DNA from: Caballeronia sp. BR00000012568055
Lineage (GTDB): Bacteria > Pseudomonadota > Gammaproteobacteria > Burkholderiales > Burkholderiaceae
Assembly: GCF_029439455.1 (NCBI RefSeq)
Contig: NZ_JAQFVG010000366.1
Coordinates: 4,084-37,813, forward strand
DNA: 33,730 bases
Reading direction: 5' to 3'
The stretch's first letter is position 1. Every line of letters begins with the position of its first letter. Both the position numbers and the translations under genes were made by a program. Positions 22,758 to 31,626 of the stretch are shown here, in pieces. Below the pieces are notes generated by a model. That model was not told where the DNA came from and made no database searches. It saw only the letters and a program-made list of their open reading frames with translations.

Positions 22758-25118
22758 ATGCGCGCACGATTCCGGCAGCCCGCCGTCCTTCTCTGGCTGT
22801 GTTTGCTGGCGTGCTGCGCGGCGGTGATTGCGCGCGCGAATTTTTCGGCCGATTTGTCGGCGTTTTTGCCACGTACGCCGAGCGAGCAGCAGCGCGTGCT
22901 GGTCGAGCAATTGCGCGATGGTCTGGTGTCGCGGCTGATACTCGTGGGTATCGAAGGCGGAGATTCGAAAGGACGCGCCGACCTGTCGCGCAAGATGGCC
23001 GCGACCTTGCGCGCCGATAAACAGTTCTCTGCCGTCAATAACGGCGAACCGGTCGCGCAGGAAAACGATCAGCGTTTCGTTTATGCGCATCGCTATCAGT
23101 TGAGTCCGGCGGTGACGCCCGAGCATTTCACCGTCGCCGGTCTGCATGATGCGCTCGGCGGCAGTCTCGATCTGCTAACGTCATCGGCGGGGATGGTGGC
23201 GAAAGATTTGCTGCCGCACGATCCGACCGGCGAAGTGACCGCGCTCGTCAGTCAACTCGACAGCGGCGCGCAACCGTCGATGCGCGATGGCGTCTGGTCC
23301 TCGCGCGACGGCAATCGCGCGGTGCTGCTGGTGCAAACCGCCGCTGCCGGTTCCGATACCGATGCGCAAGCCCGCGCCATCACCGCGATTCGATACGCAT
23401 TCGGCGATGCCGCGCCGTATCGCCTGCTGATGACCGGTCCCGGCGTGTTCGCCGTCGAAACCCGCGACACCATCATGCGCGACGTGCGATGGCTGTCCAC
23501 CGCGAGCATCGTGTTGATCGTGGTGTTGCTGCTGGCGGTGTATCGCTCGGTGCCGACTTTGCTGCTCGGCCTTGCGCCGGTGCTCACGGGCGTCGCGGCG
23601 GGTATCGCAGCCGTGAGTCTCGCGTTCGGCACGGTGCATGGACTGACGCTCGGTTTCGGCACGACGTTGATCGGTGAAGCCGTCGATTATTCGATTTATC
23701 TGTTCGTGCAGTCATCGGGCGTGCAGCGGCGCGAGACGCTGAAGGAATGGGTCGCAGGCTTCTGGCCGACCATCCGCCTCGGCGTGCTGACGTCCATCTG
23801 CGGTTTCGCGTCGATGCTGTTTTCGGGTTTTCCGGGCCTCGTGCAATTGGGCTTGTATTCGATCGTCGGTCTGGCGACGGCGGGCATCGTCACGCGCTTC
23901 GTGTTGCCGCATTTGCTGCCTTCTGATTTCGCTATCCGCGATGTTTCGCGGCTTGGAAACGTGCTCGCACGGTTTGCCGCGCGTGGATCGCGGTTGCGCG
24001 TGCCGTTGGCGGTGCTGTTGATCGCGGCCATCGTCGTCTTGCTCGTGCAGCGTCACGGCTTGTGGAGTCAGGAATTGTCGGCGCTGAGTCCGGTATCGCA
24101 AGCCAGCCAGAATCTCGATGAACGCCTGCGCGCGGATGTCGGCGCGCCGGACGTGCGCTATCTGGTGGTGGTATCGGCGGCGGGCGAGCAGGCGGTACTC
24201 GAACGCGCCGAAACGCTCGCGCAGCGCTTGCAGCCTTTGGTCGATCAACACGTGATCGCAGGTTTCGAGTCGCCCGCGCGCTATCTACCGAGCGATGCCG
24301 CCCAGCGCGCGCGCCTCGCCAGCCTGCCCGATGCGCCCATTCTGCGTGAACGCTTGACCGAAGCCCTGCGCGATCAGCCGATCCAGCTAAAGCCCGACAC
24401 TTTCGAACCCTTTATCGCCGATGCTGAAGCCGCGCGCGCGCAGCCGTTGATCAAACGTGCCGATCTGCGAGGCACGTCGATGGCGCTGGCTGTCGATTCG
24501 CTTCTGACCGAACGCGACGGCCGCTGGACCGCGATGCTCCCGCTGCGCGCCTCCGAAGGCACCGATGTTCAGGCGCAAACAATCCGCGCGGCGCTCGCGC
24601 AAACGCACGTCCCCGACGCGCTTTTCGTCGATATGAAAGCGGAAGCGGATCGGCTCTATCAGAACTACGTGCGCGAGGACATTCGCCTGTCGCTCGGCGG
24701 ATTCGCGGCGATTGTCGTACTGCTGATCGTCGCGCTGCGTTCACCGATTCGCGCCGCGCGCACGCTCGCGCCGCTGGTGGCCGCGGTGCTCGTGGTGATC
24801 GCTGGTTTGGCGGTCGCGGGCAAAACGCTCACGATTCTGCATCTGATCGGCATGTTGCTGATCGTCGCGGTCGGCTCGAATTACGCGCTGTTCTTCAACT
24901 ATCGTGAGCATTCGGATCAGACTGCTGTCGCGCCGCAGACGTTGGTATCGCTGGTCATCGCCAATCTGGCGACGGTCGCGGGCTTTGGTTTGTTGGCGCT
25001 TTCGAGCGTGCCGATGCTGCATACCTTCGGCCTCACGATCGGTCCCGGCGCAATCCTCGCGCTGCTGTTCTCCGCGATTCTCGCGCCGAAGCGGAATGTG
25101 CGGAACGTCGCCCGATGA
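22758..25118 (+). CDS. MMPL/RND-family lipid exporter
   Basis: A 786-residue inner-membrane transporter with the duplicated RND layout: TM1 at about 8-24, a periplasmic domain to about 245, a cluster of helices to about 440, a second periplasmic domain to about 665, then five more helices. The proton-relay motif GEAVDYSIYLF has Asp310-Tyr311 in the first half. The equivalent place in the second half reads GSNYALFF, with Asn in place of Asp. It belongs to the predicted exporters (COG4258) of aryl-polyene clusters and should pump the finished lipid to LolA. It overlaps the next gene by 4 bp. Confidence 0.92.
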   Translation: MRARFRQPAVLLWLCLLACCAAVIARANFSADLSAFLPRTPSEQQRVLVEQLRDGLVSRLILVGIEGGDSKGRADLSRKMAATLRADKQFSAVNNGEPVAQENDQRFVYAHRYQLSPAVTPEHFTVAGLHDALGGSLDLLTSSAGMVAKDLLPHDPTGEVTALVSQLDSGAQPSMRDGVWSSRDGNRAVLLVQTAAAGSDTDAQARAITAIRYAFGDAAPYRLLMTGPGVFAVETRDTIMRDVRWLSTASIVLIVVLLLAVYRSVPTLLLGLAPVLTGVAAGIAAVSLAFGTVHGLTLGFGTTLIGEAVDYSIYLFVQSSGVQRRETLKEWVAGFWPTIRLGVLTSICGFASMLFSGFPGLVQLGLYSIVGLATAGIVTRFVLPHLLPSDFAIRDVSRLGNVLARFAARGSRLRVPLAVLLIAAIVVLLVQRHGLWSQELSALSPVSQASQNLDERLRADVGAPDVRYLVVVSAAGEQAVLERAETLAQRLQPLVDQHVIAGFESPARYLPSDAAQRARLASLPDAPILRERLTEALRDQPIQLKPDTFEPFIADAEAARAQPLIKRADLRGTSMALAVDSLLTERDGRWTAMLPLRASEGTDVQAQTIRAALAQTHVPDALFVDMKAEADRLYQNYVREDIRLSLGGFAAIVVLLIVALRSPIRAARTLAPLVAAVLVVIAGLAVAGKTLTILHLIGMLLIVAVGSNYALFFNYREHSDQTAVAPQTLVSLVIANLATVAGFGLLALSSVPMLHTFGLTIGPGAILALLFSAILAPKRNVRNVAR

Positions 25119-25915
25119 ACACGCCGCGCCCCTATCGCCCCACGCCGATGATTACCGGCGCGCTCGCCGTCCACGCGGGCGCGGTCGCGGCGCTGGCCGT
25201 TTCGCCCGCGACATGGCCGTGGGCGGCGGCGGGCGTGGTGGCATCGCATGCGGCGTTGACGGCGGCGGGATTGTGGCCGCGCAGTACGCTGCTCGGGCAC
25301 AACTGGCTGACGCTGCCCGAATCGGCGGAACGGAGCATCGCCATCACTATCGACGATGGACCCGATCCCGAAGTCACGCCCCGCATGCTCGATCTGCTCG
25401 ATCGACACGCCGCGCGCGCGACGTTTTTCTGCATCGGTGAGCGTGTGCAGAGGCATCCGGAGATCGTCGAGCAGATCATCGCGCGCGGGCATGCGGTGGA
25501 GAACCATAGCCAGCGGCATCGGCATCACTTTTCGCTGTCGGGACCGGGCGCATTGCGGCGGGAGATCGAAGTGGCACAGAACACGATCGGCGAAATCGTG
25601 GGCGTAACGCCGAGGTTCTTTCGAGCGCCGGCCGGACTGCGCAATCCGTTTCTCGAACCCGTGCTGTGCGCGCTCGGCCTGCAACTCGCAAGCTGGACGC
25701 GACGCGGCTTCGATACGCGTGAACGCAACGCAAAAGTCATCGCCGATCGTCTGACACGCGGACTCGCCGCGCGCGACATTCTTCTGCTCCACGACGGCCA
25801 TCCCGCACGCGACGCCACCGGCGAACCCGTCTCGCTCGAAGCGCTGGATATCGTATTGCGGAAGATCGCCGACGAAGGCTTGCGATGCGTGACATTGCGC
25901 GAGGTCATCACGTAG
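25115..25915 (+). CDS. NodB-type polysaccharide deacetylase
   Basis: A 266-residue enzyme anchored by an N-terminal hydrophobic segment (about 12-52). The NodB domain (about 74-265) has the catalytic-base motif TIDDGPDP (Asp80, Asp81), the metal-binding HSQRH (His131, His135), FRAPAG at 169-174 and a final LLLHDGHP. This family removes acetyl groups from amino sugars with a divalent metal. In this cluster it may act on the sugar added by the GT2 enzyme. It starts within the exporter stop codon (ATGA) and is followed 9 bp later by a methyltransferase gene. Confidence 0.93.
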   Translation: MNTPRPYRPTPMITGALAVHAGAVAALAVSPATWPWAAAGVVASHAALTAAGLWPRSTLLGHNWLTLPESAERSIAITIDDGPDPEVTPRMLDLLDRHAARATFFCIGERVQRHPEIVEQIIARGHAVENHSQRHRHHFSLSGPGALRREIEVAQNTIGEIVGVTPRFFRAPAGLRNPFLEPVLCALGLQLASWTRRGFDTRERNAKVIADRLTRGLAARDILLLHDGHPARDATGEPVSLEALDIVLRKIADEGLRCVTLREVIT

Positions 25916-25924
25916 ACTGCGCGC

Positions 25925-26656
25925 ATGGTCCCGAGCGCGCTCATCGATGCAGCCAGCCTTCCCTACCGCGCCGCGGGGCGCTTCGCGTGGCATTTTGCAT
26001 CGGCGAAGCTGCGGCACGATCCGTTCTTCGGCCATCTCCTCGCGCACGGTCTGATTCCCGATCACGCCCGCATTCTCGATCTCGGCAGCGGCCAGGGATT
26101 GCTCGCTGCGTGGCTGATCGGCGCGCACGCGTGGCATCGGCATAACGCGTGGCCTGAGCGATGGCCTGCGCCGCCGGTGCCGCGCTCGATTCATGGCATC
26201 GAACTGACGGAGCGCGATGTGTCGCGCGCGCGGATCGCGATGCGCGGGCACACAGGGTACGCAGGGCAGATCCGTTTCGAGTGCGGCGATATCCGCGAGA
26301 CGCCGTATCCGCAGAGTGATGTGATCGTCGCGTGCGATGTGCTCCATTACGTCGATGCCGCCGCCCAGGAAGCCATTCTCCGCCGCGTGCGCGCGAGTCT
26401 CGCGCCGGACGGCGTGCTGCTCCTGCGCGTCAGCGATGCCGCCGATGGCTTTCGCGCCGCGCTCGATCGCGCGATCGATTTTGGCGTGCAAGTGGCGCGG
26501 TCGCGGCGCACGAATCGGCTGACGTGCCGGAGTATCGGGCAATGGCTGGATTTGCTCGATGCACTGCGTTTTCAAGTCACCACGCTCTCGATGGGACACG
26601 GCGCGCATGCCGCGAACCGGCTCCTGATCGCCCGTCCCATTCCAGAGTCCGAATAA
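25925..26656 (+). CDS. SAM-dependent class I methyltransferase
   Basis: A 243-residue cytoplasmic methyltransferase. Motif I is ILDLGSGQG (50-58), followed by the acidic strand end HGIELTERD, the post-II segment CGDIRETPYP and VIVACDVLHYVD. The N-terminal helix segment is typical of methyltransferases in aryl-polyene clusters, where O-methylation of the aryl head is known. It could act on a phenol oxygen. The C-terminal part is basic. It is one of two methyltransferases in the cluster. It lies 46 bp before the ketosynthase gene, the largest gap in the rightward arm. Confidence 0.88.
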   Translation: MVPSALIDAASLPYRAAGRFAWHFASAKLRHDPFFGHLLAHGLIPDHARILDLGSGQGLLAAWLIGAHAWHRHNAWPERWPAPPVPRSIHGIELTERDVSRARIAMRGHTGYAGQIRFECGDIRETPYPQSDVIVACDVLHYVDAAAQEAILRRVRASLAPDGVLLLRVSDAADGFRAALDRAIDFGVQVARSRRTNRLTCRSIGQWLDLLDALRFQVTTLSMGHGAHAANRLLIARPIPESE

Positions 26657-26702
26657 GTCTGTTTGTTACAATTCCTCGCAAGACTTCTGACCTGAACGCC
26701 TC

Positions 26703-27899
26703 TTGAATCCTCTCCTGCTCACGCATTTCACCGCCACGAGTTGCGCGGGCTCAGGCCTCGACGCCACGCTTGCCGCCTTGCGCGACGCTCGCGGCGGCCT
26801 TGCGCCCTGCACCTTCGAAAACGTCGCGCTCAAGACCTTCGCTGGCCGCGTCGCGGGCGTCGAAGATGCGCCCGTGCGCGATGCGCTCGCTGCGTTCGAC
26901 TGCCGCAACAACCGGCTGGCGCAAATGGCGCTCGAAGCAGACGGATTCGCGCAGCGCGTGAAAGACGCCATCGCTCGATACGGCGCGGCGCGCGTCGGCG
27001 TGTTTATGGGCACGAGCACGGCGGGCATTCTCGAAACCGAGCTGGCGTATCAGCGGCGCGATCCGCAAACCGGCGCGCTGCCCGCCGATTTCAACTACGC
27101 GACCACGCACAATCCCTACTCGCTCGCCGCTTTCGTGCGCGCGCATTTCGCGGTGCGTGGGCCGGCGGTGTCGGTCTCATCGGCGTGTTCGTCGGGCGCG
27201 AAAGTGTTCGGCTCGGCGCGGCGCATGCTGGAAACCGGTTTGATCGATGCCGCCATCGTCGGCGGTGTCGATACGCTTTGCCTCACCACGCTCTACGGTT
27301 TCAATTCGCTCGAATTGCTCTCGCCCGGACCGTGCAAACCGTTCGATGTGAATCGCGATGGCATTTCGATTGGTGAAGGCGCGGCGTTCGCGCTGCTCGA
27401 ACGCGATTCCGCCGATGCCTCCGCCGATACCATCCGCCTGCTCGGCATCGGCGAATCGAGCGATGCGTATCACATGTCGTCGCCGCATCCCGATGGACTC
27501 GGCGCGCAACTGGCGATGGAACAGGCGCTCGCGGGCGCGGGACTCACGGCGCGCGATATCGGCTATGTGAATCTGCATGGCACGGCCACGCCCAGCAACG
27601 ACGCCGCCGAAAGCCGCGCGCTCGTCAGCGTGTTCCCCGAAGGCGTGCCGTGCAGTTCGACCAAGGGCGCGACCGGCCACACGCTCGGCGCGGCGGGTGC
27701 GCTCGAAGCGGTGATCGCGGCGCTGGCGTTGCGGCATCAGATCGTGCCTGCAGGCGCGAACACGACCGAGCCGGACCCTGCGCTCGGTCTCGACTATGTG
27801 TTGAAGACGCGTGAAGCATCGCTCGATGCGGTGCTCAGCAATTCCTTTGGTTTCGGCGGGACCAATTGCAGTCTCGTTTTCGGATTGGGCCGCGTATGA
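26703..27899 (+). CDS. beta-ketoacyl-ACP synthase (main chain-extending ketosynthase)
   Basis: A 398-residue thiolase-fold condensing enzyme with a full active site: Cys162 in SSACSSGAK, His292 in HGTATPSND and His326 in KGATGHTLG, plus the closing NSFGFGGTN. The start is TTG at 26703, giving the expected family N-terminus (NPLLLTHFTATS). No in-frame ATG occurs before residue 75, which would destroy the fold. It corresponds to the ApeO-type ketosynthase that repeatedly adds malonyl units. TACAAT at 26667-26672 in the gap before it may mark an internal promoter. It overlaps the next gene by ATGA. Confidence 0.93.
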   Translation: MNPLLLTHFTATSCAGSGLDATLAALRDARGGLAPCTFENVALKTFAGRVAGVEDAPVRDALAAFDCRNNRLAQMALEADGFAQRVKDAIARYGAARVGVFMGTSTAGILETELAYQRRDPQTGALPADFNYATTHNPYSLAAFVRAHFAVRGPAVSVSSACSSGAKVFGSARRMLETGLIDAAIVGGVDTLCLTTLYGFNSLELLSPGPCKPFDVNRDGISIGEGAAFALLERDSADASADTIRLLGIGESSDAYHMSSPHPDGLGAQLAMEQALAGAGLTARDIGYVNLHGTATPSNDAAESRALVSVFPEGVPCSSTKGATGHTLGAAGALEAVIAALALRHQIVPAGANTTEPDPALGLDYVLKTREASLDAVLSNSFGFGGTNCSLVFGLGRV

Positions 27900-28687
27900 G
27901 CAAACTGAACGCATATATCGACGGCGTCGGCGTGCTCGGGCCGGGTCTGGCCGATTGGGCGCAGACCGTTGAAGTGCTGACGGGCCGTACATCGCGCGAG
28001 AACGTAAGGACCGTGTTGCCCGCGCCTTCGAGTCTGCCTGCGGCGGAGCGTCGGCGAACCGGGCCGGTCGTGCGTGCGGCGCTGGCGGCGGCGCATGAAG
28101 CGGTGGCATCGAGTGGAAAGGATGCGGCGACGCTGGCTTCCGTGTTCGCGGCATCCGGTGGCGATGGCGCGAATTTCCACGCGATCTGCGAAACCCTCGC
28201 CAGCGACGATCCGCAAATCTCGCCGACGCGCTTCCACAACTCCGTGCACAACGCGCCCGCCGGTTACTGGAGCATCGCGACGCGCGCGATGGCGGCATCG
28301 AACGTGTTGTGTGCTTATGACGGCAGTTTCGCGGCGGGCTTGCTGGAAAGTCTCGCGCAGGTCGGCGTGGATGGCGTGCCGACGCTGCTCGTCGCGTATG
28401 ACACGGACTATCCCGAACCGCTGCGTCAGGTGCGCCCGATCGACGATTCGTTCGGTGTCGGGCTGGTTCTCGTGCCCGAAGCGAGCGAACGCACGCTGGC
28501 GCGTATCGACGCGCATCTCACCGATCAACCCGCCGATACCTTCGACGATGCCGCTCTGGAAGCGCTGCGTCTGTCGAATCCTGCCGCGCGTGCATTGCCT
28601 TTGTTGCGGGCGCTGGCTTTAGAGCAAAAAGGCACTGTCGTACTCGATTATCTCGACGGCACGCAACTCGCGGTCACCCTCGCATGA
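27896..28687 (+). CDS. half ketosynthase, chain-length-factor-like (ApeC type)
   Basis: A 263-residue protein with only the N-terminal half of a ketosynthase fold. The segments YIDGVGVLGPGL, FHNSVHNAPAGYWSIATRAM and SNVLCAYDGSFAAGLLESLA align in order with the region around the ketosynthase active site. The canonical ACSSG is replaced, and the two catalytic His motifs are absent. This matches the ApeC/beta-ketoacyl synthase N-terminal family, which forms heterodimers with a full ketosynthase and influences chain length. It overlaps both neighbours by 4 bp, supporting strict one-to-one production with the ketosynthase. Confidence 0.88.
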   Translation: MSKLNAYIDGVGVLGPGLADWAQTVEVLTGRTSRENVRTVLPAPSSLPAAERRRTGPVVRAALAAAHEAVASSGKDAATLASVFAASGGDGANFHAICETLASDDPQISPTRFHNSVHNAPAGYWSIATRAMAASNVLCAYDGSFAAGLLESLAQVGVDGVPTLLVAYDTDYPEPLRQVRPIDDSFGVGLVLVPEASERTLARIDAHLTDQPADTFDDAALEALRLSNPAARALPLLRALALEQKGTVVLDYLDGTQLAVTLA

Positions 28688-29133
28688 CGCACGATCGCGA
28701 ATGGATCGCGGCGCGTATTCCGCATAGCGGCCCGATGTGCCTGCTCGATGGTGTCATCGAATGGGATGCGCAACATGTGCGCTGCGTGGCGACGAGTCAT
28801 CGATTGGCCGATAACCCGCTGCGCTCGAAGGGACGGCTGGCGTCGGTATGCGGCATCGAATACGCCGCGCAAGCGATGGCCGTGCACGGCGCGCTGGTCG
28901 GCGCCGGAGACGCGAAGCGTCCGCGCGTCGGGATGCTGACGAGCGTGCGCGGCGTGCGCAGTTATGTCGATCGGCTCGATACGTTGGACGCTCCGTTGGA
29001 TATCGAAGCCGAACGCATTGGTGGCGATGAAAACACGGTCCTATACCGCTTCAATGTGCGATGCGGCGGCGTTCCGGTGATCGAAGGGCGTGCTGCGGTG
29101 ATGCTCGATGCCGAACGCACTAAGCCGGTTTAA
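28684..29133 (+). CDS. 3-hydroxyacyl-ACP dehydratase (ApeP-like hotdog)
   Basis: A 149-residue hotdog-fold dehydratase. The N-terminal IPHSGPMCLLDGVIEWD carries the His (His13) and the Leu-Leu-Asp typical of the ApeP/FabZ-like family. The helix GIEYAAQAMAVHGAL contains the partner Glu. It is the second dehydratase in the cluster besides the one fused to the ligase, and the pair may set alternating trans double bonds. It overlaps the upstream gene by ATGA and is last in the rightward arm. Its 3-prime end overlaps the convergent UbiE-like gene by 14 bp. Confidence 0.9.
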   Translation: MTHDREWIAARIPHSGPMCLLDGVIEWDAQHVRCVATSHRLADNPLRSKGRLASVCGIEYAAQAMAVHGALVGAGDAKRPRVGMLTSVRGVRSYVDRLDTLDAPLDIEAERIGGDENTVLYRFNVRCGGVPVIEGRAAVMLDAERTKPV

Positions 29134-29878
29134 CCGCGCAATAAGCCGAGAAAATCCCTAACTCGACCTCGCGCCGTACATCGACGAAACCCGCGCGTTC
29201 GATCGCCGCGAGCACGGTTTGCGGCGGCACGCAGGCTTCGATCGTGTCCCAGTAATAGCGCATCAACTCGACGCTTTCCTGTTTCTTGCCGACGACGCGC
29301 GCGATCACCGGCACCACGCCGCGCATATAGAACTTCAACAACGCAATGCCCGCCGCACTCGACGGCCGCGTAATTTCCAGCACGCATAAGCGGCCACCCG
29401 GCGCGAGCACGCGGAAGTATTCATCGAAGGCGCGCGTGAGGTCGCTGACATGGCGCAGCGCGAAACCCATGCTCAGGAAGTCATAGGCCGCACTCTCGCA
29501 AGGCAGATTTTCTGCTGTGCCGATGCGCGTTTCCACGCCCATCGGCAAATGTGCCTCGCCGACCATGCCGGGACTCGGATCGACGCCCGTCACGAGCGAT
29601 GCATCGCCGGTGATGGCGACGGCTTCTTTCGTGACGAGGCCGGTGCCCATGCCGACATCGAGCACGCGCATGCCTTTGACCAAACCCGCCGAGCGCAGCG
29701 CCCGATTTCGATACCACTTGCCGGAACCGAAGGCCATCGCGCGCTCGATCGCGTCGTAGTCCGGTGCGGTGCGGTCGAAGATGCCGCGCAGCCATGCCCG
29801 GCGTCGCGCTTCGTCGGGATACCACGCGGTCAGCGGTTCGTGCGGCGCTTCTTGTGTTCCGTCGTGCTCACGCGTCAT
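29120..29878 (-). CDS. UbiE/COQ5-like methyltransferase
   Basis: A 252-residue SAM-dependent methyltransferase of the UbiE/COQ5 group. The N-terminal segment IFDRTAPDYDAIERAMAFGS matches the family opening, motif I is RVLDVGMGTG (71-80), and SMGFALRHVSDLTRAFDEYF and RVLAPGGRLCVLEITRP follow. It is not the ubiquinone enzyme in a ubi operon. Its place at the end of the polyene cluster suggests methylation of the aryl head or chain. ATG at 29878 follows ACAGGA. It converges on the dehydratase with a 14-bp overlap and no terminator between them. Confidence 0.9.
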   Translation of the reverse strand: MTREHDGTQEAPHEPLTAWYPDEARRRAWLRGIFDRTAPDYDAIERAMAFGSGKWYRNRALRSAGLVKGMRVLDVGMGTGLVTKEAVAITGDASLVTGVDPSPGMVGEAHLPMGVETRIGTAENLPCESAAYDFLSMGFALRHVSDLTRAFDEYFRVLAPGGRLCVLEITRPSSAAGIALLKFYMRGVVPVIARVVGKKQESVELMRYYWDTIEACVPPQTVLAAIERAGFVDVRREVELGIFSAYCAVKPA

Positions 29879-29976
29879 TGCAGAATCCTGTCAGATGAAA
29901 ACGCCTGGAAGGTATCGGTAACGAGTTGTGTGTTTTAACACGGCAGACAGGGCGGCGTGCTGGTTTGCTCGTTTGC

Positions 29977-30579
29977 TCAGCGAAACAGCGTGCACATCAG
30001 CAAAAACGAAAACGTACCCAACACGAGCGATGCACCGCGCTGCACGCGTTCGGGACTCGCCCACGTCAGCCGTCCGGTGCCGAGCGTCGCGCCGAACGCG
30101 ATCCACAACACGCCGATCGGCACGAGCGCGAGCGTAAAGAGCGACATCGATTGAAGATAAGGCACGAGGTGCGAGAACGCGGCGGGCGAAAACAGCGTGC
30201 CTGCGAACAGCATGGCCTTGGGATTGAGCAAGGTGGCAACAAAAAGTCCGCGCACGCCGACGGTTTTTTCAGGCGATGACGACCGCAACCCGACCGCAGA
30301 CCGCCACATCTTCATCGCCAGCCACGCGATATACACGCTGCACGCGACGCGCATAAACGCGGGCAGCCACGCGAGCACATCCGCCGCGCGGGCGATGACG
30401 ATGCCCCAGACCGCGATCGCAACGAGATAACCCGCGAATTCACCGATTAGAAGCGGCATCGCACGGCGAATGCCTACGCGCAGACCGGCCGCCGCGAGCA
30501 GCGTATTGGTCGGACCGGGGGTGATGAGAATGACGGAAATGCCTAGCAAGAACAGCCAGGCTTGTGAAGTCGAGAGCAT
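29977..30579 (-). CDS. LysE-family amino-acid/metabolite exporter
   Basis: A 200-residue inner-membrane protein with about six helices. The family opening LLGISVILITPGPTNTLLAAAG carries the conserved TPGP motif, and LVATLLNPKAMLFAGTLFSP is the second signature (LNPK). Members export lysine, arginine, threonine or homoserine derivatives; the substrate here is unknown. ATG at 30579 is preferred over an upstream frame extension to 30657. It lies 98 bp upstream-to-downstream of the UbiE-like gene on the same strand but with its own spacing, so it need not be part of the polyene cluster. Confidence 0.9.
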   Translation of the reverse strand: MLSTSQAWLFLLGISVILITPGPTNTLLAAAGLRVGIRRAMPLLIGEFAGYLVAIAVWGIVIARAADVLAWLPAFMRVACSVYIAWLAMKMWRSAVGLRSSSPEKTVGVRGLFVATLLNPKAMLFAGTLFSPAAFSHLVPYLQSMSLFTLALVPIGVLWIAFGATLGTGRLTWASPERVQRGASLVLGTFSFLLMCTLFR

Positions 30580-30666
30580 GAAAACGGCGATCGAAGCAGC
30601 GTGAAAAAGCAAAGGCTGCTTCGTACCATATCGCGTGCCGCACTGTCTTTGCGGCACGTCAAACTA

Positions 30667-31395
30667 TCACGCGGCCGCGCGCTCCGACGCGCCCGGCATC
30701 AGCACATCGGCGGCTACGCCTGCGACAGCGGCCATCGGCATGCCGATACCCTGAGCCGGTTCGATCCGCACCGGCGCGGGCAGCGCCAGCGTCGCAAGAC
30801 GGCGGGTGCGCATGGTGTTGCGGGTGCGTCGTTGCGGACGGCTCAGCATGCCGCCACCGACCAGCGCCACGAACGATCCGATCAGCGGCACGGCGAGCAG
30901 CATCGTGGCGAAGCGGAACAGGCCGAGTTTCATCGGACTGTGTGATGCCATCGCCGAATACGCCAGCGCAAACGCGACATAAGCAATCCCCGCCGGCGCG
31001 CCCGCAAGCTCGGGCATACCGATGAGTCTTGCCATCGGCATCGGAAAAATAAGCAGGAACAGTGCGATGCTGGACAGCGCGTGCACGAGCAACTCGCGAC
31101 GTCGTTTGACGAGGCCCGTGATCGACCAGAACATGAGCAGCAAAACGAAGGGCGGGCAGGCTGCGACGACTGCGGCAATGGCGAGATACACCATGATTCC
31201 GCCGCCGAGATGGCGCAGATACCCTTCGGACGACGCGTACCAGACGAGGTAGCAGACCGCGGCGAGCGCCACGCAGCCGCACCAGGCGAGCATGCCGCCC
31301 TCGCCGTCCGGTGACAGCACGAGCCGCAAGGCCAACAGACTCGTAAAGCCCACCAGGTATACGACGAACCTGAACGCCGAAAACGCTTGTTTCAT
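30667..31395 (-). CDS. multi-pass membrane protein of unknown function
   Basis: A 242-residue protein with about six hydrophobic segments, e.g. FVVYLVGFTSLLALRLVLS, MVYLAIAAVVAACPPFVLLLM and LLAVPLIGSFVALVGGGML. A basic loop (VKRRRELLVH) is followed by a C-terminal cytoplasmic tail of about 50 residues (RTRRLATLALPAPVRIEP). I recognise no family. ATG at 31395 follows AAGGGG with suitable spacing; the frame continues to 31461. It lies 87 bp upstream of the LysE gene on the same strand, so co-transcription is possible. Confidence 0.6.
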   Translation of the reverse strand: MKQAFSAFRFVVYLVGFTSLLALRLVLSPDGEGGMLAWCGCVALAAVCYLVWYASSEGYLRHLGGGIMVYLAIAAVVAACPPFVLLLMFWSITGLVKRRRELLVHALSSIALFLLIFPMPMARLIGMPELAGAPAGIAYVAFALAYSAMASHSPMKLGLFRFATMLLAVPLIGSFVALVGGGMLSRPQRRTRNTMRTRRLATLALPAPVRIEPAQGIGMPMAAVAGVAADVLMPGASERAAA

Positions 31396-31501
31396 ACCAC
31401 ACCCCTTTCCCCGGACGGTGCGAGCGGCTTTCATCGCAGATGAAAACCTGTCCTCACCCATCTATCGCTGGCGTCCGGCGTCGATGGCCGGATCGAAAGC
31501 T

Positions 31502-31558
31502 CGTTAATGTGCGACGCGAATGGTTCGGTGAACCTTCGCGTTCATCGACTGATTAACG
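31502..31558. repeat. intergenic long hairpin
   Basis: Inner arms ACGCGAA-t-GGTTC (31514-31526) and GAACCTTCGCGT (31530-31541) form 12 bp with one bulged T and a 3-nt loop. Outer arms CGTTAAT (31502-31508) and ATTAACG (31552-31558) also pair. It lies downstream of the flavin reductase stop and upstream of the membrane-protein start, both on the minus strand. There is no T-run on either side. Confidence 0.5.
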
Positions 31559-31626
31559 GTTCGGTTTGGTGTGATCTTTAGGGCTTTTCGTGCGTGCTTA
31601 GAGTGTCCGTTCTAGTGGTTTACGGC

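Noticed and set aside
24917..26608. 563-codon minus-strand ORF opposite the deacetylase and methyltransferase
   Set aside because: The plus-strand genes have clear catalytic motifs; the minus frame is a shadow.
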